NCBI RefSeq assembly: GCF_004210375.1
Contig: NC_134833.1
Span: forward strand, 143,646,127 to 143,710,126
Length of the DNA stretch: 64,000 nucleotides
Direction: 5' to 3'
From: Tachypleus tridentatus
Taxonomy: Eukaryota; Arthropoda; Merostomata; Xiphosura; Limulidae
Below, piece after piece: positions 24,901 through 39,900 of this stretch. Positions within the stretch are counted from its first letter, which is position 1, and every line of letters begins with the position of its first letter. The position numbers were made by a program, and so were the translations under genes. The notes under the pieces are model-generated. The model had not been told where the DNA came from. It ran no database searches and saw nothing but the letters and a program-made list of their open reading frames with translations.

Positions 24901-27900
24901 AACTAAAACAAACATCAATATAAAAATATATATACATTAGTAAATCCGATACAACATTAGTTTCCAAGATTACATTTAAGGGACTCAAAGCATGAAAGCC
25001 CATTAAAGCTGCATGGGTAAATGAATGGGTCGCTGTAATTTCAGTGTATTTGGGCCATGCCTGATTAAAACAGCCATTGATTGTTTGGAAGTCTGTGATC
25101 CTTTGGCTTGTGAGCTTTCATCAGCAAATAATTCTTGTTTATTATCTTGTTAAGAGAAAAAGGAGGTATAATCAACTTCATTATACAGACTTTGTAGATC
25201 AGAGTTTTGTGTTTGTTATTTTCAATCCATAGTCTTCATTTAATAATTTAAGAGAGTTGCTCTGGTTGGCTTATTGGGTGGGTTTAGAGATGGTTGTTTT
25301 CCTAAACATTGCATTGAATGAGTTTCAATTTGTGTTTACAAGCAGAACATTAAAGATTATCTCTTTTGAAATTTTTTCTACATAATTTAACATTTTTATT
25401 ACACATACAGTACTGTGCTAAAGTGTTAGGACAAGATAATATTTTGCTATTCTTTCTATTTTATGGGGCTACTTCTTCCATGCCATTACAGAATGTAAAT
25501 TTCAATACTGTGGTAATGCTTCATTGATCTGTGTTGACAATTGAATGAGCCAGGGTGAGAATACTTAACGTTCTTTGGAATTCCCATATACTTGTACCAA
25601 GAGAATGTCATGATGGTCCTGCTTGAATGAACATGATGATCACATTTAGAGACTGAAATAATTGTCATCATACTCCATGTAGTGTCATAAATATGTAGAG
25701 AGATAATCTATCATATGAAACTGGTATATACTAGAAGAAATCATTTTAATAGCACTTCACAAACAAACCTTGATAAAAACTGTGTTTAACATTATATGTA
25801 CCTTGTTTTATTGTCATGCCACAGCCTAGAAAATATAGAGAATTTTCATTAGTGTAGAGAGTTTGCATAAAAGCTTTATGTAATGCTGGATGGAAAAATT
25901 GTTGCAGACTTGAAATGCTCCCCAAACACTGTCAGATATCTTCTAGATCGTGAGATTAAGATTTGAAAATAGGTAAGGAGGAGGTAGAACACCTAAACTC
26001 AATGATACTAATGTTAAGTATCTTCATTTATTCAGCCTTCAGGATGGAAGGAAGATCTCACTGATCTCAAGCATGAGATAAACAACCATGTACCAAATGA
26101 CAAAAAGTGTCCAGATCAACAGATTTGAGAAGATTCAACAATAATGGAATATTTGGTCATGTAGCAGCTTAAAAAAAATTTATTTTGATCTCCAAATATT
26201 GTCAAGGCACTGAATTTACTAAAAAGTACAAATATTGAACTGTTGATGATTGGAAAATTGTTTTATGGATGGATGAGTCCAATTTTGAAATATCTGGTTC
26301 AAAGCATCAGTCTTATGTTTGGCAGAAGAAAGGTGAAAGACACGTCAATGCACACCACCTACCATGAAGCAATGTGGTGTTTTGAGGATGTTTATTCTGC
26401 TGGGGCAGCAGGAAGTATTTGCAAATAGATGGAATAATAGACCAGTGAAACTGCCATTGGATACTGATCCATCATGGTATACCCAGTGGATTGGATATTA
26501 TTGATAAAGGGTTTTACTGCCAAGAAGATACAAATCCCCAAAACACAACCAACCTATGCAGAAATGACTTACCTAAGAAAGAAGCTGCTGGAATCGTGAT
26601 ACAATGGTCACACAGAGCCCTGATATCGATCCAATTAAACAGATTTGGGATTTGATAGATCAAAAACTTGACAAATCAAAAGAAAATTTGTAGGAGTTTA
26701 TTAGAAAAGTTTGGAGTAAAGTCCCAAGGGAAACTTTCATTAAATATGTTGCAACAATGCTTGGAAGACTCTGCAATTATGATAAGGAGGACACACAAAA
26801 TATTAACTGTTTCCTGAACTCAAGCACTTCCACTGAGTTTCTGTTGTACTAAATATGAAGATTAATAAAATGTTTATGTTTCACTTATGATTTACCTTCC
26901 ATTGTTCTTTGAAAATATAATGTTTTACTTTGTCCTAACACTTTTGCACATTATGTTTTTCTTTGAAAAGGACTATTCTTTCAACTATAATAAGTCTATC
27001 TCTGGTGCTAATGCACTATTGCATGACTGGTAATTTGCTGTGAAACAAGTATATATACAGGTATTAAAGATGTCTTTCATACCACTGTATCTTTACAAAT
27101 TATTCTCAAGAAATGCAGTTCATTCTCTGAAGTTTTGCAGTTTGTGGCACAACTGTAGTTAATCTTACTCTAAGTTATGTTTAAACAGATATTTATCACG
27201 TCCTTCAATTTAACTGCTAAAGATATTAAATCTAAAATTGAGTCCTGTAAAATTATGTAACACGAGAAAGACAACTCCATTATGATGAAATAGTTCTTGA
27301 TTATTCCAGACGAGTTACAAAGAACAAGTTAATCTGTTTAACTGATATTTCATGTAAGAAATTGTTTTCTAAAATAGTTTCACTATTTTATTAAATTTCT
27401 TAATCATGACAGAGAAGAGATCACCTATTTGATGAGTTGTTGTGAACCTAATCATGATGGGCTTATTGACTACAGAGAATTCACTGAACGTTTCCATAAT
27501 CCAGCAAAAGATATTGGTAAGTTAATCCCTTTGTGCATTTTAAAGTTTGGGTTAATAGATAGTAGTTTGTGAAATTTCGGTTAAGGAAATTTGTGCTTAA
27601 AGTTTGGATTATGATGTAGAAGTTTTTGGAGCTTGGTTAAGAAGTTGTAGTTTTTGAGTTTGGCCCAAGGAGCAGTAGCTTTTGAAATGTAGATCAGGAA
27701 GCAGTAGCTATTAGACTTTAAGTTAAGAATTTGGTTTAAAAGCCAGTAGTTTCTGGATGTGGTTTAAGAAATAGTAATGTTTGGAGAGTGGACTAAAATG
27801 TAGTTTTCAGAGCACAGATTAAGAAAAAGCAATTTCTTAACTGTTGTAAGAATTGGTTGTTTTGGGGATGTAAATTAAGAATAAGACTATAAATAACTAT

Positions 27901-30900
27901 GAGGATAGTAGAGTCTTATGTTTAGTTATTTTTGACTTCTTAAACACACATATGTACACATATGCATGATCAGAAAGTATGGCTTTGACCTCTATAGAAT
28001 ATTGGTTCTTGTTGTAGTAATGGTTAGGGGACTATAGTTTTTGGAGTTTGGACTGAGGAACAGTAGTTTTTAAAGAATGTGGTCAGAAACAGTAGATTTT
28101 GTAGTTTATGAAAAACTAGCTATTTTTCCGTAAAGTTTGAAACCATTACACAGTAATAAATGGGATATACTCTAAAATCACATGCAAAAGTGTTTTTATA
28201 AAAATAAGTAGTTTCTGGTAGAGGAAAAATACTGTATTTCATTAAATTGAGTATTGATGAAAATTAATTAAACTATATGGTTTTTATTATTGTAAAAGCT
28301 TTTAATAGCTGTAAACCAATGTTCTTACTTCAAATAAAATTAATTGTAATTAGAAAGAACAGATTTAAACAATCTCTGCACTAAAGAAAACCTGTCCATT
28401 ACAAATGATGACCCATCATAAGTCATCCACCTCCTTTCTCTTGTCATTTATCAGTTCCAGATTATCAATACCTGATGTTATTATTATTTTAATGACACAG
28501 TGTTAATACTTAATTTAACCTGTTGACTGCCAAGTATTTCAGCTGCTACAGCAGCTCCTATGCCAGGTTTTTTCCAGCAAAATTGAGTAATTATCAAAAC
28601 AAAGGAAATAAGCAACAAATACTATTTTTTCTCTAAGACAAACTTATAGAAGTACACAAAATGAAGAAATATGTACAAAACATGAAACGAATTAACTCGT
28701 TCTTAGCACTGTGTTACTGATCGGCTTGGATGAGTTATCTCGTCTACGGCACTGAACAGGTTAAGCCTTTAATGTTTTCACTTAACAGTGTTATTAAACA
28801 TACATATGCCACACATTTTATCATTCATTCCATTATATTGTTACCAATTGAATCTGTAATTTCTAACTTTTCTGACTGTATGTAAAAAAAAAACGTTTTT
28901 CAAGTTAATTGTGTTTTGTATTTTAAATTATGCTTTTTATTGTAATGCATTTTTATATTAAACAAAACAAATGTAGTTTGTTCTTGCAAGTATTTGATTT
29001 ATATGTTGACTTTCTAGGTTTCAACCTTGCTGTTTTACTGACTAATTTGTCAGAACATATGCCTAATGATCCTAGGTAGGTTATATCTGTTATTAATAAC
29101 TTCTAAGTATACTGTGGTTATAAAAGCTAGTGCTTGTAATTTTTAGAATTACTACCTACTACTAATGAAATGTGTAATTGAAAGTTAAATTGCTTATACT
29201 ACCAGTTGGGATTTATAAAAATAATATATTGTCTTAATTTGTTGTTAATACAAATGAGGTAAGTATAAAAATATCTCATGGTTTAATGTCTTAAATGTTA
29301 CATTAATAAACAAGCTTTATTTTAGCCTTAAAACAGCCAGATATTGATTGTTTAAAAGACCACAGTATTAAGGTGATCTAAATATTCAAACATTATGTGT
29401 GTTATATCATTAATTCTGAAAAGTAGATTTTCATATTATGGAAATTCTTGAAGGAAAAAGAAAACGATGTTTGAAGTTTGTTATTTTACCAAATGTTAAA
29501 TGTATTTTTTTTTTTTTTTTTTTTTGTAATGTTGAAGAAACTTTGTGTGTTTTAAAAGCTAAAATAACCAAAATGCTGTTATAAAACAAGAACATTGTTT
29601 TGACATAAAATATCTCTGTAATTTTGTAAAATAATATTTATATTATTACATGCAAAAACATAATTTTGAAAGTAAGAATTAAGTTTATAAGTAGATTTCA
29701 ACCTCTAAACTATATATACGAGAAATAAAAAGTGGCAGAAGGCAGTGTAATATTTAAACAATCAGTAGTAAACTGTTTTTGTTTTATGTGTGTATTAAAT
29801 TTTTAGGTTAGCAAGATTTTTGGAAACAGCCAGTAGTGTTTTAAATTACTTTGAGCCATACCTAGGCAGGATTGAAATCATGGGTGAGTATTTTGTTGTA
29901 GCTTTTAGAAACACTTGAATCTTTTTTTTTATTATTGAGAGTTAATATCCTAATTTTCCCATTTAATTTGTTCTTCTTGTGGTGAGCTTAATCATATGTT
30001 TATTGCATATCATTATGTGTACATTATACATCAATGTTTCCAAACCTGTAGTTATGCATACCTCACAAGTTTGTGATAACCTTTTAAAACATTAAAAAGA
30101 AAATAAATCCAATTCTTCAAAATTGAGTGAGGTTCTGAAATATTTCAATGGCCATCACTCAGTATTTGCATATTGGTGATTCATCTTTGAATTGTTTCTT
30201 TTGGTTTGCAATTTTATTAAAATAAACCACTCTGCAGCTCACAATAAATAATATGCTTTAAGGTGTGATCGTAGTATGTAACATAGAGAAGTTAGAAATC
30301 AGCATTCTACATGATTAAGCTATAAGATATATAACACTAAATCTACAAAACATTACATCACTGAGACTGAAAAGTGAAATGATATTAATGTAGTAGTGTC
30401 CCTTTGTGGTCTTCACACTTGTTAAAATGTTTTTAACCTTGTTAGTAATAATAATAATAGAAACAATTACATAATAAACAAAATAAAGGTTTTGAATAAA
30501 ACCACATATTCCATATGAAAATTTTCTTAATCATCGTAAAATTTATCTCCTAAAAGCACTGTCAAATGTTTGAGCCTCTGGACATTTCGATGGAATTTTC
30601 CTTCAAGGGCAAACATTATTACTTACCAAAAACAAAACGATTTCTGATATAAGAATAACAGGAAACTCAGCAAATGAAATTTTGAAACTGTTTACAGGTG
30701 GAAGTCACAGAATAGAAAGGGTGTATTTTGAAGTCAAAGAGTCTACAATCAATCAATGGGAAAAGCCACAAATCAAGGTGATCATTTTTCTTTTTAATCA
30801 TCAGAGTTTTGTACAACAATCCAATCTTATCTTTTTTGAAGTACTAGTTTTTACATGTAAGATAATTATTTTAAATTAAATTTTTATTTCTTATAAACAG

Positions 30901-33900
30901 GATGATGTTGAGATATGTATACTTACTACATGTTATAAGTGTAGTTTTAGTGATCATATTAAACTGTTTTAATTTTTCTGAGCGTTTAGAAACCAGGTTC
31001 TTTTCTCTGGTATGTGGAATTTGAAATTAAAGGAGGAAAGGGTTTATCTTTCTTTTTTTCTTACATGAGATATTTTCATCATCTCCTGAACACTTATTTT
31101 ATAAAGGGCTTATTTATTAATCCTGAAGAAGGTTTTTGATGGAGAATTTATGGTATTATCTGCTTGTTCTGTCTGACAAATACAGTTTGTAACAAACAAA
31201 TACTAAACTTATCACCGTAATCACAAACAGCTTTATTATTATGTAGTATTATTTGAAGCATTCTTGTTAAAATATTTCTCATTTTCTGAAAATAAAAGAG
31301 CATAACACATTTCATTTTATATAATATTGTAAGGGTTAATACAGTCCATACAGAGGTACAAGAAAATGTTAAATATAGGAATAACAAGTGTTTTCTTAAA
31401 ATAGAAATCAATATTAGAGTTTTTTTTTTTACATGTTGAAATATCCTAATCTCCAGTAAAATGTATCCATACATGGAAAAAAGATTTATTATTAAAATTC
31501 AAATAAATTTCATTCATTTGATAATAGGTAAAATTAATATTAAGTGTAAAGTATCAGTTGTTAGAGATAAATGTTGGCCTTATTTAGTAAGCTTTGGGTC
31601 CTATGTAATGTCAGAATCTTTCATAGTTCTATCTCCATGGTCAACACAGCACAGATAGCTTATCAACGGCTTTACACAAAAGTAAACAAACAAAAACATC
31701 TTACGTATTCTTCTTTTATGCAATAGGAATCCAAACGAGCCTTCTTCTATAGTATTGTAACAGAAGGTGGAGATAAAGAAAAACTAGAAGCTTTCGTTAA
31801 CTTTTGTGAAGATGCAATTTTTGAGGTGAAGAACTGTTTATTTTATGAACTACAGTTTTAACTAAATGTAGTATCCTATCTCTTGTGTGAGTTTAAAGGC
31901 TGTCACGCTTTCCAGTTTGTTTTGTTTTTTCTTTAGTACTTTGTAATTACTGGGCCTTCATAACCCTTCACAATGTTAGAAAAACACGTCGGGTCAAAAA
32001 TTTAATTAATGCCCAAAATATAAAACCCTACAACCTAAGCACTTTCAAGAAATGGACCTTTTTCATCAAGGAAAAAGTAGAAATCAGCTTTCCCTAACAA
32101 AGAAAGGTCTGTCAACCTTAAAAAAGTGTTCAAGTTGTGAGGTTTTGTATTTTTCCTTCATAATCGTTATATTAAAGTATGATCAACTGTATCACTGTGT
32201 TTGATTTTTCTTATGATTTTTCACAAAGAAACATTTTTACAGTTTAACTTTGTTTATTTATCAGTTCTGTTACCTTACTTTAATTATATAGTCTCTTTTT
32301 CTACATCAGAAGTTTATATGCTTAATATTGTTAGATGCAACACGCCAGCAGTATCTCAATGGAAGATAGTGAAGAGGGGCCAGCTAGAGCTTCAGACTAC
32401 CCCTTCCCTGGTTCGGAGGAGGAGAAACCACCGTAAGTGTTCATACAATGCTCTCGTTGTTTCTGAAATAAGCCCATCTCTGATTTATATTTTCTAGAAT
32501 ATGAACTGAAATGCTTTTGAGTTGTATTGGATAAGTTCATCAAACAGGAGATATGTAATTGTGAAATGTGCTGAACTTGTTCTGGCTGTGTTATTACTAA
32601 ATAAAAGTTGTTGTTTTTTATTTTTCCTTTTCTTACTGCCATCTTTTGAAGCTCTACTCAAATAAGTGGTTGAGTCTAACAATGCAAAATGCATATTTTT
32701 TCTTTATGTTCATTGGCCTTTTGGACAGCAGTGTATATTCTACATTGAAGAATCTCTTTAAAATCTTGTTTCTAATATTAGAGAACATCATCAAGTAGTT
32801 TATTTTTTCAATGACTTCATCAGGTGGCATAATATAAAACACTTTCTGTTGGATGTAGTTCAGCTCTGGAACCAGTGAAGCAAGGATTGCACTACCTCAA
32901 GGACAGCATTCTGAAAGTCTTATCCTACCTGACGCCCACCAATCTTAAGAAGCAGTATGCTGTGTTGCGACAAAAAACCTATATGGAGTTGTTAATTGGC
33001 TTTTTCAAACTCAGCTTCTACAGTGTTTTTAACAGCATGTGGTTCATGTATCACATCACAAGGTAAAATATATCTGTGTATCTCAAAATGGCTGGTATGG
33101 GTATTAACATTTTTACTAACAAAGCAGAGAACAACGTTTTGACCTTCCTAGTTAACCTGAAGATGACCTAGGAAGGTCAAAACATTCTTCTCTGCTTTAT
33201 TATTAAAAGTGTTAATACTCATACCAGCTGTTCTGAGATACATTTTTATTTCAAGTGGGTTTCTTGTCATCAAGAGTATAAAGTTTTCCTACTTTTTGTA
33301 GTGATGTTTGCTTTTATTTGTTTAGTGCTCTTACTGTAAGTGTTATTTTAATTTCCATTGAAGTAACCAATCTGAATCTCATGTCTTTGACATACTGAGT
33401 GTTTTTTGTTGGGGTCAAATTTTTTAATCTTTATATTCATTATGTTGTCATTAGCAAGTTTTTGTTGTATTTATATTTCGTCTTTTTTGTAATACTGTGG
33501 GTTTTTTACATATAATAGGTATTTCTTAACTTCAGGAAACGTAGAGTTGACATCATGTATGTTAACTGTGGAAAAGAAAAGTTATTTCAGTTGGATATTT
33601 GTTTTAATTATCTAACTTTAGGTTTATTTGTTCTAAAAAATTAAGGTTTATTAATTTTGCAAGCTAGGAACATAACAATATCCTAAACTTTGTGTATATT
33701 TTCTCAAACTAGAATAGAACTTTATTACTAAATTATAATAATACATAACTATAGTAATACAAACAGATTGATTGTAATCAAGTGAAAACCTACTTATTAC
33801 CTGACTAGATTAATTGTTATTAGAAAATGCCACCCAATCCAATAGAGCTTTGTGTTTATAATCCTGCATTTATGTTTTCTTGTTTCATAATTGTATGTTA

Positions 33901-36900
33901 GAAGACGTTTTAGTAGGTGTATAAAACTTCACCACATTTGATATTTTCCACTGACATTTATTAAAAAAGCTTATTTTATCTTTAAAAGTGTATGTCCTAG
34001 TGGATAGCTTTTGTTTAAAAGTGTATGACCTAGTGGTTAGCTTGCATCCAAGGTTCAAGCCACAATATGCCACTCAATATGCTTAACATTTTCAGCTGTG
34101 AAGAATTATAACAATGACAGTAATTCCTATTTGGTGAGCATAGGTTTCAGATGTTGCTGACTGGCTGATCTCACTCAGACTTAGGTTGAAACCCAAGACT
34201 TTTGATACTCTAACATAAATCTTCTACCAACTCAAATAAAACGTTAACTTACTAGTATCTGTTAATATTTCACTTTTCAATAATCTAAATTACCATATTT
34301 TTCCCCTTTCACAAACAATCCCTGTCCTTAGGTTTTATGTCAAGATTATGAGAGTTCACCATGCTGGGCACCAGTTTTTTTCGTGGTAATGCACTATTTT
34401 CTCTCTCTCTATGAGTTTATTACCAGATGGGTATCTTAAATAACTGAACTAATAAAACACTCTTCAGAAACTTATGTTACAACAGTTCTAAATTAGGGAT
34501 GGTTATACCAAAACCTTAAAATCTCTGACATGACTGTTTAACCTATAAGTTGCATAAGATGCTATTTAGGTTGAAATTAACAATATCAGTTTTTAAAAAC
34601 TATGCCTGCTTTCATAGTTTCAGTATTCTTTATTAGTTTAATCTGATTTTTCTTCTTACTAGGTCTGTAATAAAGGTCATCATCACATTAATGGGAGGTC
34701 AGCCGATAGGACAACCAGTGGAGGAAGAAAAACCGGAAGAACTTCATAAGCCTCGTTTTATCATTCCAACAGCTGTTCCATTACCTATAGAAGCACCACC
34801 TGACATATCTAGGATAGGTGACCATGCAGACATCCCAGGAACTATACAGGCATTCGGAGTGGATATCACCAAAGAAGAAGAGGGTGGTGAAGTGAGGTAA
34901 ATATAATGTTTAATCAGAACATGATGGCTACCTCAGGCACAAAATCTTTATATTTATTTTAAATACAACGGATTTGATTAATCAAGGGCTTATGGAAACT
35001 CATACTAGTTTCTTTTTTCTCAGTAGTGAAATAGCAGGAAACAATGGGCATTTTTTTTACATAATTTTACTTTATTCATCTTTGTGCCTTTCAAAAATAT
35101 TTGATTTATTAGGTCTTCCTTTTGTGGCTTACTTTTTTAAGATACTGGTAACATATCATAGTATAGTTATTTTGTATTTGTGTTTCTGATATTATAAGGT
35201 ATCATATGGCACCAGCTCAGGCTCATCAGGAAGTTACTCCTCAGTCAAGTGTTGAATTTTCTGAAGGGAGTGAAGAAGAAGCTGGAAAAATTCAACATCC
35301 AGAGAAGATGCTTGATGGAGAGTTACTTTTAGATGGAGTAGCCCCATCTGGGGGTGTACACGTAAGTTTTAAATATCGGATTGAGACTGAGAGAGCACTT
35401 TTAAAGCCAGCTTACATCTATGTAGGCTTCAAAATATTGTGATAAAATATGAAAGTTTTGTAAAACATTAGTCTGCTCTCATTGTCTTTTGTAATGATAA
35501 ATAATGTTTATGTGATACTGATTTCCATTATACAGACTTGGTAAAGTGGAGCTGGATTTAATCTTAGGAATTTTTACTTACAGTATAAGAGTTACAGTTT
35601 TAAAGATTCTGAGCTTGTAACTTTCATTTCAAAAAAATATTTACTCAGCTTTATTTTAAAATTTACAGGTCAAAGGTTATTATTTCCATCTGATACAAAA
35701 TTAGCTTTTAAAGTTGTCAGTAATTTTTGTTTTCATTTACTTAACCTGTTCCTTAAAACATGTTTCAAAAACTAATTTATTGTACTTAAGATAAACAACA
35801 TATTATTTTTCAAAATGTATTTTTTTTCTAGATGAATCAGATAGATGGCGATGTGAAGACAAAAGAGAGGTTTTCTGGTTTGGTAGAAGCAAGACTAGGG
35901 TAAACATCCAACTAACAAACTTGAACTTGTACTTTGCTGTGTTCAAAACGTTATAACTTTATTTATGTTATTAAATTATTTTACTTATTCTTATGTGGAA
36001 TAATTTATGGTAAACTGTGCTACTTGATCCAGAAAACAAAGAAAGATTATACACATATATATATATCATGTTTTTTGTTAACTACACAAATCTCTTAAAT
36101 TCTGTGTATTAACACATATAACATACCTTGTTTAGTGAAATAGTTTTATAGTAAGTTAATAATTAGAATCTACCATTGAAATGTAGATACTTTGAACAGA
36201 TACTGTTCCCACATGCAGTTTGTGTTCATTCTGTATTCTGAGTCTCATATCCATTTTAACACAGTTTATTATATGAGCATTTTCAAGCCTTTCTTTCATA
36301 AAAGAGATTCTAGCTATGTTGGACACCATTTAAAGCATAGACATTTTCAGGCTTTTCTTTCATCTTGGTGAATCGTCAAATACTTTTATAAATCACAAAA
36401 GTAGAGATTAACTAGTTACTGCACATGTTCTGTGTGTCCTTGTGGAACCTTAATGTAATTTGAATACATAATTGGCATAACATAGAACCTAATTAAATAA
36501 ATGTTTATGGGAAGAAGCGTGCAACACTGCACTGAAGATTTCATAATGAATTAATAAGCAAACTTTTAAAACCTCAAATTTGTTGGTTAATAGCGACAAA
36601 AGTGTAAATTTTATTAAATTAAAGGCCATGTTACAAGTTTTTACTTCTCTGATACAAAGTTGTCAATTTACATTCAGCAGTACAGAATCTGGAGTCCAAG
36701 CTGGTGTACCAGGAGCATCTGGTGCCAAAGACACTGTTCTTCAGCAAGGGATCCCAGCTTCCATGGCAGCAGAGCCTCAGAAGACAGTTGAGCCTCCTCC
36801 AGTGGCAGCCATTGATCTGAGTGAATATGTTCACAGGTTTGTGGTGAGTAGAATTCTCTGTCTGCATCTCCATTTATTTTGGTAGTAAACAAGGCAATCT

Positions 36901-39900
36901 TTTCTAATTGTACTCAAATGTTTGTGATGTTTGTTTCAGTTTGGTCTGGGACAACTTTGAGATCTATGTTTGTGAATACGTGTTGCTATCTTTATCAGTC
37001 AGTTGTGTGGCTTTTCATTCTAATTCTGGTACAATTTTATATCACATGTTTTAATATTTTTTATAAAACTACATTAGAAAGGCATTACTTGTATCCTGCC
37101 TAGTGTTTAATAAAAAAACTAATTTGATACAGGTTTCTTTTTCTTCGTAAGAAATGTGTAAAAGAGGTTAGGTCATCCTACAAACAGAGCATTAAAACCA
37201 ATTAACTGTAGCTACACCTTTTAGATGTTGGATAAATCAGAATGTTTTTTTGAAATTGATAATATGATGTTGATACTAGTGACAGTCATGCTAAACATGG
37301 TTACTCGAGGATTATTTTGTTTCTTTACTTTATAATAAATTGTTGTCTTTAGCTGTAGTCATGCCAAAGTTAGTTGCTCAAGGATTTTTCTGTTCTTATT
37401 TTATTTCACAATAAGATGTTGATACAAGCTATAGTCATGCCAAACATGGTGTTATTCAGTGTTTTTTTTTTCTTATTTCACTTCATAATAAGATGTTGAT
37501 ACAACCTGTAGTCATGCCAAACATGGTGTTATTCAGTGTTTCTTTGGTTTTTTTTTGTTCTTATTTTATTTCTCAATAAGATGTTGATACAACCTGTAGT
37601 CATGCCAAACATGGTTTTACTCAAGGTTGTTTATTCCATTCTTATTCTGGATTTCACAATAAGATGTTGATACAATCTGTAGTCATGCAAACATCTGGTG
37701 TTAATCAAGAATTGTGTGTTTATGTTGTTAATTTCATACCACTATTACTTCATGAATAAACAATGTTACTCACTTTCTGTTCTTAATGCCAAATATTAGA
37801 GTTTCCTGGCAAGAAATTTCTATTATTTTCTTGACAATAAGATCTTGATAAAAGCAGTAGTCATGCCAAACATGGTTTTACTCAAGGGTTTATTCCATTC
37901 TTACTGGATTTCACAATAAGATGTTGATACAATCTGTAGTCCATCTGTGTTAATCAAGAATTTTGTGTTTATGGTTAATTTCATACCACTATTACTCATG
38001 AAAAACAATGTTACTCATTTTCTGTTCTTAATTTTAGAGTTTCCTGGCAAGAAATTTCTATACTATGAAGTATATAGCCCTTGTTCTAGCATTCTGTATC
38101 AATTGTATTTTGCTGTTTTATAAGGTATGTAAAGTTTAATTTTACTTTTTACTTTTAAATGAAGTGTCTATTAGTATTACCATTTTATTGTTTTAATATA
38201 AGGCTTTATTCCCCTTCACATAGTTCTTGATTTCTTAACTTCTGTGATGAAGTACATAACAGATGACAAGAAGTTCTAAGTTGAGAGCCCAATTTAAGTC
38301 TCACAAAAATTTACCTGTGAACATGAATACTGACTAATACCCCTTTTTCCTTCCCAAACAAACCTTTTCTTATTCAGACCAATTCTGATGATTGAGGACT
38401 GTTTCTCCATTGTACCCTGTTCCTCACCATCTCCATCAACTTTCTTAATTCAACTCCTTATTTATAATCCATTGTCTAATATCACATAATATCATAATTT
38501 AAATACTTCCTAGTTTCAGTGTGCTTTATCAGAGTTGGGTTACTTGTCAATCTCACAATTTTGTTTCTATTGATTGTAACTGTTATGTACCAACATCATT
38601 AAAACAAAACTTTTTTTTGTTATTTATGGGTTTATATAGGTGTCATAATGTAATTTGTTTTATGGCTGTCTGTAAAGTCACAGTTGACAGTTCCAGCAGA
38701 GGGAGCTCACATGTCCACCCTGTAGGTTAGAACTGATCACATGTGACAGCTGCAACTCTTAAATGGGGAAAACACACATTTACAAAAATATAAAATTAGT
38801 AGTTTCAGTGTATCACATATACCATCTTGAAAGGTATGCTGTATAAAAACAGTGACTTGTAACATGTATTATTTTCTTTGTCCAGTTTTGTCAGAGTATT
38901 TTTGAAACAATAGTTTTAGTTGAAAGCTCGTGTCATTGTTTATAAGTATTTCTGCATTTTATAAAATTATTAATTTGCAAATTAAAAATTCACTAATACT
39001 TTCAGCAGGGAACAAAGGTATAGTTTGTTTTTCTTTAAAATGAGATAAGACATAAAAATCATACAAAATATATATCAGTTCATAGTCTCCTAGCTTTTTA
39101 TATATAGTAATATCAAAATATATTTTTTTAAATTATTTTTACCACCAGAAAAAAAAAGGAATTGATCAAGAGAGATGTCAAACTATAACTGAAAAAGAGA
39201 CTGCTTATTAATCAAGCTATACAATACTTTATGCTACCTACTACAAGTGTTATAACAGTTTCCTAAGCACAAATTACATAAGAAAAACAAAACTTTACAA
39301 AAACTATGAAGTGTCCAAGCTGACTATAACAATGATAAAAAAAAATCAGGTGTTTTCATTATTATCATTTTCAACTGAAATCATGGTCTGATATGGCCTG
39401 GTGAATAGGGCATATAACCTTTTATCAGCACATTGTGGGTTTAACTCCCATCACCAAACATGTTTGCAATTTAAGCCTTGGGAGCAGTATAATGTGCCTG
39501 TTAAGCCTACTTTTATTGATAAAAAAATAGCCAAAGCCCAAGACTTTGTGGTGAGTAGTGTTTACCAGATGTTTTCCTTTTAGTATATCACTTTTAAATT
39601 ATGGAGAAGTAGTGCATTTAGCCTATATGAAATTCAACAAACAAACAAAAACTGAAACAATAATTGTGGCTTTGCATTTACAGGTTTATTTTAAAACAAT
39701 GTACACCATATGAAAACCCCCTTAATAAATTATGGATCAACGGTATAGTTTGTTATTGTTTCTTTTGATTATTAAACAGAAGTTTCAAACAACTGAGTTT
39801 TTATTGTAGTATAATACACTTAGTCAACTGAGGGTTTCATAAAGGTTGAATGTTAAACTTCAGATGTATGTTTAATTCTTTTGATGATCATATATTATTT

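Noticed and set aside
31148-31474. 108-codon - strand frame upstream of exon 20
   Set aside because: The longest unexplained frame in an intron, but its residues are those of AT-rich DNA (Ile, Leu, Phe, Lys) and no domain is visible.
32859-32863. Alternative exon 22 acceptor four bases after TTCAG
   Set aside because: It would shift the frame relative to exon 21, whereas the upstream TAG keeps it.
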